From the NCBI RefSeq assembly GCF_037975245.1, contig NC_092577.1:35268898-35332897 (forward strand): 64,000 nt of DNA, given 5' to 3'. Made by a program: the position numbers and the translations under genes. This document shows, in pieces, positions 36,570 to 49,400 of this stretch; position 1 is the stretch's first letter, and every line of letters starts with the position of its first letter. This DNA comes from Apostichopus japonicus (lineage: Eukaryota > Echinodermata > Holothuroidea > Aspidochirotida > Stichopodidae). The notes beneath the pieces were generated by a model. That model did not search any database. It was not told the origin of the DNA and worked only from the letters and a program-made list of their open reading frames with translations.

Positions 36570-37779
36570 CATGATGAATCACGTAAGTCTCTACAACATC
36601 TGGTCGGCGTTTTATGACTAACCGTTTTGTTGCATATTCCGCTAATCATTAGTCGTCTTTCACTAAAGTTACGATCACTTTGCATAAACACTTCTCCGTG
36701 TATTCCCACCCCTCTCCTGCCCTCGTGACCGACTGCCCTCCTGCCCAAGAACTCCCTTGAAATTTAGCCTTCTTTGTAGATGAGAATGAGAGCTTTCGCC
36801 TATAGTCTTAAATGTTATTATTTTGTTGTGTTGTTATAAATTATCAATACGGCCTATTTAGATCAAGGCGTTGAACCGGGTCATGATTTTTTAAAACTTA
36901 TAACTGGCTTAGTATACTTCAATAGGACAAAAATTGCGTTCACCTCAAGGGCTTTATCATAAAAAGCAAAAATCTACCTATATACTTAGATTAAATTATC
37001 ACGGGTTTTCCTTTGGGCAAATTTTACATGAACTAAACAGTTTGACAAATAGTCTAGGTGAAATCTGAGACACTGATATGCCTTTGGACTTGCTTACAGC
37101 AATATACACACCACGTGGATAATGACCAATTCCGGCGGGTATCTGTCGTACGATACAGAATTTAAAATTCGTATAACTTGTTTCTGTCTCATTAAAAGCC
37201 TGGCTTTCCCATGTTTCTGTCATCAGGAAATCTGAGATGTAAACAAATTAGGTCAAATGACTCATGCAAGGGAATTCCATAAATTAATTAACGGACAACA
37301 TGCAGGAGAATATACAATACCATAGCGTGTTAATTCAGGGCACTGAATGGCCAAGTGGTTGATTCATATTGCTACGGTAACCCGTAATGGCCATTGTAGA
37401 TGCAAACCCTACCACCATCTTGAGCTTAGACAGATCTTGTTCCCTTGGGGGGGGGGGGGGCATATCCTAGATGTCCGGGAGCTCTCAGTTTGTGATAGTT
37501 TAGGATATGAAACCTTTCATTTTCTCTTTGTTTCATCATTAGCAAGGTATACGTCTAGAATGTTAACAGTTTTACACTAACTGACACGTAAAGAGCTCAG
37601 CATTTGCAAATCCCATTACATGGTAGATAAAAACAACAACAACATTGTAACGAAAACGAAAAAAAAAGAGAAAGAAGCACATGATGTATAGCTCGTCGAT
37701 GAGGTCACATTTAGACTTGATCAAGTCGCAAATGCAAACTTCTCTTATAGCTGACGTATATAAATAAATAAATAAATAA

Positions 37780-37824
<45 letters not shown>

Positions 37825-38154
37825 TACGATACGCATATATCTTTCAAATAATAACAATTTTTTGTGGTACTTTCGGCGCCAGTGTTTCTCTTCATGGGTT
37901 GAATTCTAGAGTTACTTACATGACGCACGGCTGTTGAAAATATCAAAATTTCTTTTTTAAACGCCTGGTTTCGTATAAATTGCTCAAACATGTAGATAAC
38001 ATCATTGTCAACAACATTGTTATGCTAAAACGTTTCCTTAATAACTACAAAAGGGAAACTTGTTTCGCTTTTATTAAACCACAAGTATAGCCACAACACC
38101 TATAACATCCTGCAGACGATAATACAACTATATTTCTGTACTTGATGCCCACTA

Positions 38155-38168
38155 TTTATATATGTATA

Positions 38169-38248
<80 letters not shown>

Positions 38249-38265
38249 AATATAAAAATATATAT

Positions 38266-38343
<78 letters not shown>
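38155..38343. repeat. TA-rich microsatellite with TATAAATA interruptions
   Basis: About 190 bp of TA repeats interrupted by AAATA words in its right half. The long minus-strand frames of alternating Tyr and Ile here are by-products. Confidence 0.9.
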
Positions 38344-38344
<1 letters not shown>

Positions 38345-40579
38345 ATTGAAAACGTGAAAAATCAAGAACAGTAAAAAAACACAGCAGGTTGATGATATTG
38401 TGCTTTGACAATACAAATGCGTGTGGTAATGTCTGATTATCATAAACCCTGGCCTATGATTCCACAAAGAACCACCGCCCCCCCCCCCCGTACACGGACC
38501 TCGATACCCAGTCTGGTCAATTATCTCGCACTCGTAACTTCTATGTTATCACCCAAGCGCGTAGACTACGTAGTACTAAAAAAATAACCCCTTTGGCTCA
38601 AAACAACGATGGTGTTCACCGGCTTCCGTTAATTTTCGTACCTTCTATGCATATTGATGAGGAAAAAGTAAACCCATTGATTAAGTTCGGTGTTATACGC
38701 ATTTGTGATAATCGTTCTCATCATTATTAATTATTCCAATATCACCATGGTTACTTAATAACGCTCGATGAGTCATACAATGTATTACTATATATATATG
38801 TATCGCAAACATACGAAGTCCCCTGCTACACGTGGAAGCAACAACGTATGTTTCTTGACGAAAGGTCAAAAATTCTGTAAGCTTGGAGAATTCATAAGGC
38901 AAGCGAGCCTGACATGATTCTAGGCTATGTGCAGTCGTTACTTGCTTCATAGTCGAAAGATCCGTTGGAGCGTTTTCGAATCGGAAGAAGAAAACTATAC
39001 GATTGCTTTCCTTTTTGTGGCCGAAGTCAGTAGTTATTCAATTATAGTCATCAATACGAAGAATTCAGTGCAACCGCCTTTCCTGATTGAGGGGACATTA
39101 TTAGGAATGTATTTACTCATGGTAAGTCCCTTTAGTTATAATACCGCTAAAGTATACGCATGTACCTGGAATTTGATTGCGCAATATAAATACACGCCCG
39201 ATAGTTGGTATGGCTTATATATGAGCAGCAAGGTGATTTGCATGACGTATAGGCCTATACCACTACTGTGGAGCGAAAGGTAAACTCATTCATGCTTCTG
39301 CCATAAAATATATCTTCAGTTTTAATCTTCCAACTATATCATCGAAACGTTTAAATGCAAAGTTTTGATTTTTGGAAATCACTCGGTCATATTATAACAA
39401 AGTCACATGTAGGCCTATATTAACTGTAGACTTTATACGCGTACTGTCATGATTTTGTCAGACATCGAAAAATGACTGCATGGAAAAATATGTCACCAGC
39501 TTCTTGTTTATGTAAACAATAGTTTCTTTGATGGTAAACACCACATCCTGTCTTTTCATGTCTCTACCCTGTGTTTTACCATCCCGCCCCCCTCGTCCCC
39601 CAAGGGGTGCTACTGTCTGTAAGCTGTGACTATAAAATCTCACTCTAGCGGTCATCTGTTCTCAGTTTCTTTTTTTAAGTTGGTTTTAATTACAAAATCC
39701 TCTTTTTGTAATTTGTCACGAGCGGCAAATCGTTTAATTGTTTTACCAGTTACCATAAACACGTCCGCCAAAAAGAACAAGGAAATATTTTGTGCGAGAT
39801 TTTAACAAGTTCACGGTCATACCTTTTTTGGCTATATATTAAAAGCCAAGTTAACCGCAGGCGACCGGAAATTGTTTCCGTGGTATTCAAGTTTTCAAAC
39901 ATTTACAAAAAGGAGTTGTTTGACCAACTGTTTGGGCTATGAAGAGACCACTTACCATTCCAACCTGTCAACAGCGTGGTTTAAGTGGTATACGGATGCG
40001 GCTGTAGGTCCTCCTTTAAAATAGCTTAAACGAAAAATATACGTTTCTTACGGTCTATAAACGCCCTCTTCAAACCGAATAGAAAACACAGTTAAAACGT
40101 CGAGCGGACTACGACGCATGTGTATTTTGTTGATCGATTTCGCTTATAAAGCAAGTTACATTTATTTACGTTCCAATAAGTCTTTATCTCTATGTTAGTT
40201 CTGTTTGATGTAATTAGCCACAGCTTTCCGAATCATTTTTTTTCGGGGGGGGGGGGGGGGGCTTTTGTTATAACTTGCTCTTGGCAAGTAACTTGTACTG
40301 TCAGCCACGACGTTCTAAAGTTGATTGAGATCAATAATTAGTAATTAATAATGTTGATAATCAATAATCAATGATTATCAATCGTTTGAATACCAAGCAC
40401 GTATACTTGCTAACTTTATCACTTGCAATCACTGTTGTGCGAACGTAAGTCGGAAGGTCTCTGTCATGGTCAACGATTCCATGCCAATTTAATTTTCATG
40501 GAATGATCTTTCGTACTGCGTAAAAATTTATGAAAGCAAAATTGGAAAAAAAAACTGATTGGCATAGAACTGTCTATAA

Positions 40580-40872
40580 CAGCGGTCGACCAACTTTTAG
40601 TCCCAAGACCCACCCCTGTTTATCTCCCACTATAGGAGTGAGATACGATCCACTAGGCCCACCCCACTCAGCGGAACGGTGATGCTCAGAATGCATAGCC
40701 TATGCATGAAGCTATAGCCTGGACTACACGGACTAGAGGTTAGAAAACGCTAAGCTCCGAACATCATAGATAAAGAGTTATTGACATCTGGAAACATTTC
40801 GCGACCCACCAAAGATATTTTTCGCGACCCCACCTTAGTGTCCCGCCCTATACCTTGTGGTACGTTGGTCTG
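40580..40872. mobile_element. Decayed hAT-like MITE
   Basis: Starts CAGCGGTCGACCAACTTTTA and ends ACGTTGGTCTG, imperfect inverted ends. Inside are CCCAAGACCCACCCCTG and TTCGCGACCCACCAAAGAT, words typical of hAT elements that begin CAGNGGTNNNCAAC. A near-match duplication, TCTATAAC and TCTGTAAC, overlaps the ends. No coding capacity. Confidence 0.5.
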
Positions 40873-42733
40873 TAACCATGGACATATAACCCTATACCTT
40901 GATTTAATAAGTTAAATTTGTAGTTGAACCATTTCCCATTTATAAACTCTATCCAGTCAGTTTTAAAAAAATACCTACATTGTTACCAGCTCGCATACTT
41001 CATGGTATTACACCGTGCACCATTAAAATGACTAATTTGCTTAGTATTTTAGTTTCCCTGTAAATTCTAGTCGTGAGCCTAATGAGTCATAAACAGGCAA
41101 ATACTTTCCTTACGTCAAACAATATAATATATATTTACAGGTTGTGCCACTCTGTATGCATACAGTACATAGAAATTAATGTGTGCTTTACAAATGAACA
41201 AATATTTACTTTCTGTTTCAAAGTCCAACTTGGCGTTCTATAAAATTGTCAATGAATGGGGCTGACTGTTTCTGTGACGCGAGACATGCGGAACTTCCCC
41301 CCGAAATAAACCTTCTAAAATAATTTAGGTGTCACTATTTTCGCAAATGAAGAAATAAATATTCCCTGAGCAGCCTGCAGGAGGGTTCACTAAATTTGCA
41401 TGATGGGATACGCTACGTCACAGTTGACACTATCTTCATTTCATATTTCACAAATTTTCGGTGTCATACACCGTACAGTCTTAGCAGTATGCACGTGCAG
41501 TTCATATATTGACTGCTACTTGGCCAACTGGTCATCCGCGGTTTTACCTACAAAGTTTAAAATTTTCAAATTCCAATAAACGTTTCCGCAGCCTGGGACA
41601 CCACACGTGTTTGAATTAGCCTGTGTCCGATAGACTCAAACCAATGTTATGTAGTGTTGAACCCACGTTTTTGGCTGCATCACAACCGCATGACAATCAT
41701 TGCTGTGAAAATAATTGGAGTGGGCGACTGGTTCCCTACCCCACCCCACCCCACCACCCCCTGGGTGCCGATGAGGTCCTACCCCTCTGAATCCTTTCTC
41801 CGACACTGAGGATTGTTAACCTTTGACAATTAATTATCAGTGTTGGGAATGATTGCGGGTAGCATTAACATCTGTGACCATTATTTCACTCTATAGCATA
41901 TTTGTAAGGCACTACTACAGGTCATGGCATCTTTAACCATTCAATGGCTGACGGCTCTGTCAAATGATAATGACGTCATAATCACCAGATACATTTTGAT
42001 TAATTAATTGCCAAAATGTTGATTCGGTAACAGGATACCTCGTTTACTATTGTCCAATGAATAATATAATAATTATACTAATAATGAATGAATATGTTAT
42101 ATAAACTAAACATATTATGGTGACAGCGACCGCCAGCCAGGTGTGTAATTCTGTACAATTGACATATCGTCACGTGACACGGATACCGCTGATTAAACTG
42201 TAATTGTCATCGGAAGAATGTTTATGCCGCCATAGGCAAAGAGCTGGCATACGACACAGCCATACATGCCATTAAGCAATTCCAGCTCTCAACAACTTCC
42301 CCTTTTCTTGAAGCTCGCGTCACAAAACAAACTTTGATCAAGGTAAAGTTCACAGCTGGTTCTTAAGCCAATGCAGTTTACATTCTTCTTCTGCTTCCCA
42401 GTCACAGCAGACTTGTTTTCTGAATTTTTCGTCAAACGATATAGGATTTTATTTTTACTCTGTTGTCTGTTGTCTTCATTTTGATGTACTTTCACAGACT
42501 TTTTGTCTCAATAATTTATCAAGGTCTCACTTGTGTTTCCTTTCTTCTTTTTCTTCGCTGAACAGAATTTCTGTTAAAAAAGGTCTTCTTCGATTTCGGA
42601 GATAAAAGATAAATGAATATTCAAAAGGCAAAATACAAAAAAAAGTTAAAAAGACGAGAGGCCTCTTTCGTGACAAGGCCAGTGGATAATGCCTTTGTTG
42701 GGGTAGGATTCTAGCTGGAATTTTAAACCTGTT

Positions 42734-43507
42734 ATGAAAGAGAACCACCACTATTGTCGCTCGAGGAAAATGGCTGTAGTGTTGGAAATTCCTGTGGCTG
42801 CACGCATAAGTATGCTAGAAAACTTGGAGTGTTCAGACAATGGACCATTCAGAACCAACCAAGCGGGACAGAGTGATAAAGGGAAAAACACTTACTCACT
42901 GCAGAGAAAAATGAGCCTTCCCACTGGATGGTCCTGTCCGTCTGGCAAGCTGAAAAGCAGTACGCCGAAGTCGGAATCGGAGCCTGGTAAAATCAAATCT
43001 GGAAGATCTACTACATTCATATCGAAAACTAAATATCATTTGGTTAAAATGACCGGAGACCAGGAGTTATTGGTTGAGGATCTTTATCCAAAATTTCGAT
43101 CGAAATCTTCAGAAAATATGGAGTCGGAGGACAGTTCTTCACAAGGATCTGGGATTTGTGATAAACGGTTGAGCCTTCTCAGTGGACTGAGTCACAGCGA
43201 CTACGAAACTTGTGGATCGCAAACTTCATTGGACGATTATGAAAACGATAGGCTCTCTATCTCATCTGGACTAAATAAAGAGGACAATATTTCATCAAGT
43301 TTGAATAAATTATCTCAAGATGGTCGGACTTCTAGACCTATTTCTAGTGTACTCGGTGATAGTGAATTGGATGAATTGGATTACAGTGAAATAGACGATC
43401 ATTCGAAATCCGATGAAAGCCAAGGTGGACAAAAGCCCAAAGCAGAGAGGCCAGCTTGCTTGGACCAAGGTATGACGGCAACGATTGCATGGATCAGGAA
43501 CGAACTG
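42734..43507 (+). CDS. FAM167: FAM167 coding exon 1
   Basis: 258 codons, ending GAACTG before the donor GTAAGG. It contains repeated Ser/Gly words LSLLSGLSHSDYE and LSISSGLNKED that look like short internal duplications, and ends in the first half of the FAM167 domain. Confidence 0.85.
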
Positions 43508-46406
43508 GTAAGGCCATCTTAAACTGCTAATTAACGATAACATTAATTAAACATTACGGCCTATATTTGCGTCCGCAGCCTAACATATTCATTCGTGCTC
43601 AAATATGGATTACATGCTATTCAATTTTCAATGCACATATTATGATATAAATACGAGGGTGGAACAAATGTTGGTTGTAGCAGAAACATTTGAGAAACGT
43701 TTGTTTGGGTAAGAGCTAGGGCTTTGATGCAAAATCATTTTCACAACATTTGTGTATAGTACAAGTTGCTTTTAATATGTCTTACCGTATTAAATGTAAG
43801 CCATTTAGAAAAATAGGGTGGGGGCGGGGGAGGGGCTAGGGAGAACTAATTATCACGTATTGCGTAATTACTTGACCAACCACTTTCTTTTTGGATCAAC
43901 CCAATTTCATATCCCGATGTAGGAAACTGGGCGATTCGATTGGTCACGATATGCTGTCACTGAGTTACATTTAATGACATGTCGTGTAACAACGATACGA
44001 AGTACAAAAGTAAATGAAGTTCTAAATGCAGTACTAAATACAATACTGAATACAGTACTAAGTACACTTCTAAATGCAGTACTAAATGCAGTACTAAATC
44101 CAATACTCAATAGTACTAAATACAATACTAAAACCAATGCTAAATACAATACTCAGTGCAGTACTAAACACAGTACTAAGTACAATACCAAATGCAGTAT
44201 TAAATGCAATACTAAATACAATACTAAATACAATACTCTATGCAGTACTAAATTCAATGCAAAATACAGTACTAAGTACAATACAAAATAGAGTACTGAG
44301 TACAATACCAAATGCAGTACTAAATGCAATACTAAATACAATACTAAATACAATACTCAATGCAGTACTAAATTCAATGCAAAATACAGTACTAAGTACT
44401 ATACAAAATACAATACTAAGTACAATACAAAATACAGTACTGAGTACAATACCACATGCAGTACTAAATGTAATACCAACTACAATAAAAAATACTAAAT
44501 AAAGAACTAAATTCAAACAAAATACACTACTACATACAAGACTAAATATAATACTAGTATAGTGTAATCGATCGGATGAACGTTATGAACTATATTTGTC
44601 GTTATTTCTTTGCGTAATGCAATGAGCTAAATTTATACTAATGGCTATTGCACATTCCGCGCATCGTGATGTGGCCCACCCTTATATACCCTATGTTGAA
44701 ATGTCTCAAACAGCCGGAAATCCCCAAATAGTCGTACGTGACTGTCAGTTTAAAGATTAAAACATCTAATTAAAGATTTTGATGTTTTGCCATTAACGTT
44801 TTTGAAAATATTTGTATTAATGATTATCAGTGGGTATGTGAGCGAAATTTCTCACTAATGCGACCCCCTCCCCCCCCCCCCCACACATACGATCTGAAAA
44901 TACTCCATTTTACTTTTAAGTATAACTATTTTTATTTTAAATATTATAATATTTTAACACTACAGAACGACTTACATTCGTGTTATTTGCCCCACCCCCT
45001 ACCCCCTAGTCATCATGTAGTAGATACTGAGGGAAGAAAACAAGGAATTGAAGAAAAAAAATATTTCGAAATAGATTGCAACTTTTTATGACGATACATT
45101 TTTCAAATACCAACCATATATACCAATTGTTCGAATAAGCAAGACTTGTGTATTCACTAAACTAATATTTCTAATTAAACCAATAATTCATAAAGTATTC
45201 ACATTTGGCATCGAGACTGTTCGATAAATTAAGGCACGAAGTTCACGCCAGCTTTGTCTCATGTATATTATTGTTCATACGCAGGAATGAAATACGTTTC
45301 CAAATGTCTCCCCTGCTGGTTACATTTATACATTTATTGAATACTTAACGTTAAATGAAATTAAAGGAAATTAAATGAAATTAATGATTAACGCTTATAC
45401 GACACTCAACCGTATTTTTGTTCTTTGTTAATATGAAATTTAAGAGCAACAATTTGGATATGTCGGACAAAGGCCGTTATAGCTTAATCGTAAATCACGT
45501 GACTGTATTTACAAATTATTATTAAACTTAAAACGAGGGCAAATTTATTGGTTGGGGTCAAAGGTCATCAGAATTGACCCCAAATATGCTAGAAAATCTA
45601 AGAAAGGTCGCTCATAGTGACTGATGCTTCAACTTCAAGAAGTAGGTTATTGCCATCTTCAATTTCACCTCCAAGTCCGACAAATTTAATTGTCTCTTTA
45701 AAACCTCCTCGAATATCAAAAAATAATTTGGAGTCTCACCCGCCCCTCCCCCCCCCAAGAAAAAAAAATCAAGATCTTTTAGCTATTACCAATTGTTAAA
45801 ACTGCTAAACTTTGGGGCCATACCAATGACTTTTGAGAACTTCGTGGTTGTTATACTCGAATAAAAAAGTGTTTCTTGTCGACGAAAGGTTGAAGATCGA
45901 CTAAACTAAAATAATTGATGACCAGCTAAAGTTAAACTTACATTTAGAGAACATAATATGGTCGAGTGTGCTGGATTGATAAATCTACTCTGAATTATAA
46001 TAATTATTATTATTCGGAAGGTTTGGTAAAATTTCAGATGAGAACAAGCAGCTACATGTAATTATCGAATAAGGTAAACATATATCATTTAAATAAAACA
46101 CCAGTTTTTTTTTCTATTCTGTGAAGACCATTAGTGGTATAAGCCTATCCACTTTTTCGTCTTTCTCCACATAGTGACGTTAACAAAATGTGTTAGAAAC
46201 AAATCAATTAAAGTAAACACGTGTAAGCTATCAGGCGTCATTACAACTGATTAAACATCTATTTGAGGTTCGTGTTAGCATTTATAAACTGCATTATGCA
46301 ACAGTACGGTACATTCTAATAAGTGAGGTCCGTACATCAATATAAGACACCGAATAGGACTCTTTATTCCTTCAAGTTTTCGACACAAGTCTAGGTTGTA
46401 CCTGGG

Positions 46407-46448
<42 letters not shown>

Positions 46449-49400
46449 CGTCTCTTAGCTATGTATGACTATAAACAACATCCAACAACAAGGAACCAAA
46501 TTACACAGAAACACACCTGCCGTCTGAAAACGACTTAACCAAGAAATTGTGACGTCACCAAATTGAAATATCCCTTTCTTTTCCATACTGTACTTTACGG
46601 AATAACTATTACTAGCCTATTATTGTAAATTGTAAATGGATATTTATAGAGATCATTCTTTATTACACAATGACGATTTCTGCGGACTTTTCATATTTAA
46701 TTATATCTACCAATCTTTGTAGAGAATGAGAAAGGAAAATAAATGACGGGGAAGTGAAATAAGGAATACCGTATATATAGTTCCTCAATGTAATCGGGGC
46801 TTCCAACACATCGGTTTCGCTATAGGGTTGTGTAAGACTATGCAATCTAACAGTTCATGTTGCGGTCACAGGAACTATGCAAGCTGATATATGCATGCTG
46901 TGGTAATATTGAAGGGAAATAACCGGTTGAGTAGGCCTATGTCATAGTTCACCTGACTAACAGAACCTACAGGAAAAATGCCCGTCCGACGTGTATAAAG
47001 AGGTGGAATTTTTTACCTCCTAATGTCAAACTGAATATTATAAACCACTGAATATTTGTCCGAAAAAAAGACATCTCTGTGACGATATATCCTTTTGAAG
47101 TTTTGATGTTCAAGCAATGGCGAGAAATTCTGCCTTCATTGTATCAATTATTATTGCTTATTTTGCATTCTTATTATCATCAACACCATTGTTAAACATC
47201 AAAGAATTTGAATTAGGAACTTACAATTGCAGATAGTTAACGTAAATACCGCAAAGGGGAATTGGTTTGGTCCTGATATCTCCTTGCGTCAAGCAGACAC
47301 TTCCTGGTTGAAGCAAACAAGTACTAACATCATCATTATAATTATAGGCTAATATTGTGCCGTACGGCATGTCATCGGAAAGTAATGTTCCGTTTTCGAT
47401 GAAGTATAGGCTATGTAGCCGCATATTGCTGTAAATCGATTTAAATGTACAGTCAAAATCAAAAAGTAGGCGCTGTCATGTACAGTATAGGTCGCATACC
47501 TAGTTCCACGAAACACGACAAAGCATATTGATTTGAGTTTTAGTACTGTCGACATTAGGCCTATATTACATTATATGTGTGCATGCGGGAATGTCAAAGG
47601 TTAATACGATTAGTGGACGGGGCTGTATGGCAAACGGGGAAGATGTGTCCACTTTCAACACTTACTTAGTAGTTATATCACATGAGCATAGGAAACATGT
47701 TAACACGTAGATCGACTCAATGATGTTCCGGAATCTGTTTTTCAAATTCGTTCGTATTTTTTGCAAATCACGAGGAGACACTATTATTATTCGATAGGCG
47801 ATACTCATGCTGTCGAGTTAATGCCTGTCAAAACAAATAAAATATGAACTATTTCCTTAATTGTATTATCGAATAGTCTTGATGGGTTCACTGGCATTAA
47901 CTGTAATACGTTAACCAAATACATTGAATACACATTGAGGATTTAAACTACAGTAGAAAGAGAGATGTTTGAATCTACAGTTATACAGATAGTCAGAGCC
48001 AAGACCGCAGAATCTCGTGTGAACTTGTATTTCAAAATAAACTGAAATAAACAAAAGCAATTACTTCAGACATATTCATCCTGTCGACGGTGGTGTTATT
48101 ATTCCTACCAGCAGAGACAAAAGGACGCTATCCTTCGATGTTTAAAGGTCTGTTGTACAGACCCCAACTATAGCACGCTATCATAGAAAAGTTTCTAGAG
48201 TTAAGTAATCGACTTGCCTTGGTCGTAAAATGACCTCTGTTTACCAATCAGTCTGCAACGCCTGCCACATATTTTTTCTTGTATGAGGGTCTTTGTGTCA
48301 TGCAACGCTGTATGATTAACTACACTGTAGAAATGAACATATTTCCACACAGTGTTTACACAAAGAGCCTAATGGTGTTAAGAAGTTATGCAGGATAATT
48401 GTAGAGCCTGAGGTCGATTTACGACGGTGACAAGTCGATTACGTAATCATAAAACTGTCCTAGCTATAGAGTGCTATAATTAATCATAAAACTTTCCTAG
48501 CTATAGAGTGCTATAATTGGAGCCAATAAAGCATATCTTTAAGGCATTTGGCCAATTGGTACTGTAAGGGATAAAAAGAAAGTGGTTGTAATCTTGTGTT
48601 ATACTAGCCGCTGGTTCGTAATGCAGTGGGACGGCTGCTCCGGGGGGGGGGGGGGGGAGGGGTGGAGGAGGGTGACCCGACGAATTGTCCCACATGTTTG
48701 AGAACCATAGATATAGATATGAATATGGATTAGGTTATACGTTTTGCTCAACAGGTAAAACCTGAGAATGTAATTTGCATGATTTCCGTTTCTATGTCCA
48801 TTATAATTATGTAAAGAGAATTGTAACAATCCACTGCAGTCCTTGTAGGAATATATTTGAAATAAATGAGAACAACTGCGAACTTATGATTAAGCTGCCC
48901 GGCTCGTCGTGTATTGTACGCAATTCTCAAAACTGGGAATCTTCTTCGCTACATGTTCGCTGTGATAATCTGGTGAGACTTTTGACGAGGGAGGTTGGCA
49001 CATTTGACCCTTTAACCCTTGGCATAAAATATTTTTGTCCACAGTTGTTGGAATTTAAGGTTAACAACTTAACAATGACAACGTGCCGAGGCAAATTTGC
49101 AATCAATCAAAGGTTGCTAAGTAACTCGGTGGGTATATTCATTACATAACGAAGTATGCATGCCAATACCATTTTCGCCGAAAGTGGATATACTTCAACA
49201 ACTATGAAAGGAACGTTCACCCTATCACGTATTCTATTTTTACACACGTCATGTTGACGTCACATCGTGTCAGACAGCCCACTGGGTGTGGAGAAGTAAA
49301 TGCGCAAATATGATATAGTTTTCACATGATCTGTTTATACGTTTAGCCTATATATATGTATTGCAATCAAGCATGGGTTCAAATAAAACAGTATTCCCGC

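Noticed and set aside
38100-38467. Minus-strand frames of about 100 codons made of Tyr-Ile repeats
   Set aside because: Translation of a TA microsatellite.
43974-44516. Overlapping frames on both strands rich in Asn/Thr/Lys or Leu/Val
   Set aside because: They come from the 12-bp satellite, whose unit lacks stop codons in several frames; no start context or function.
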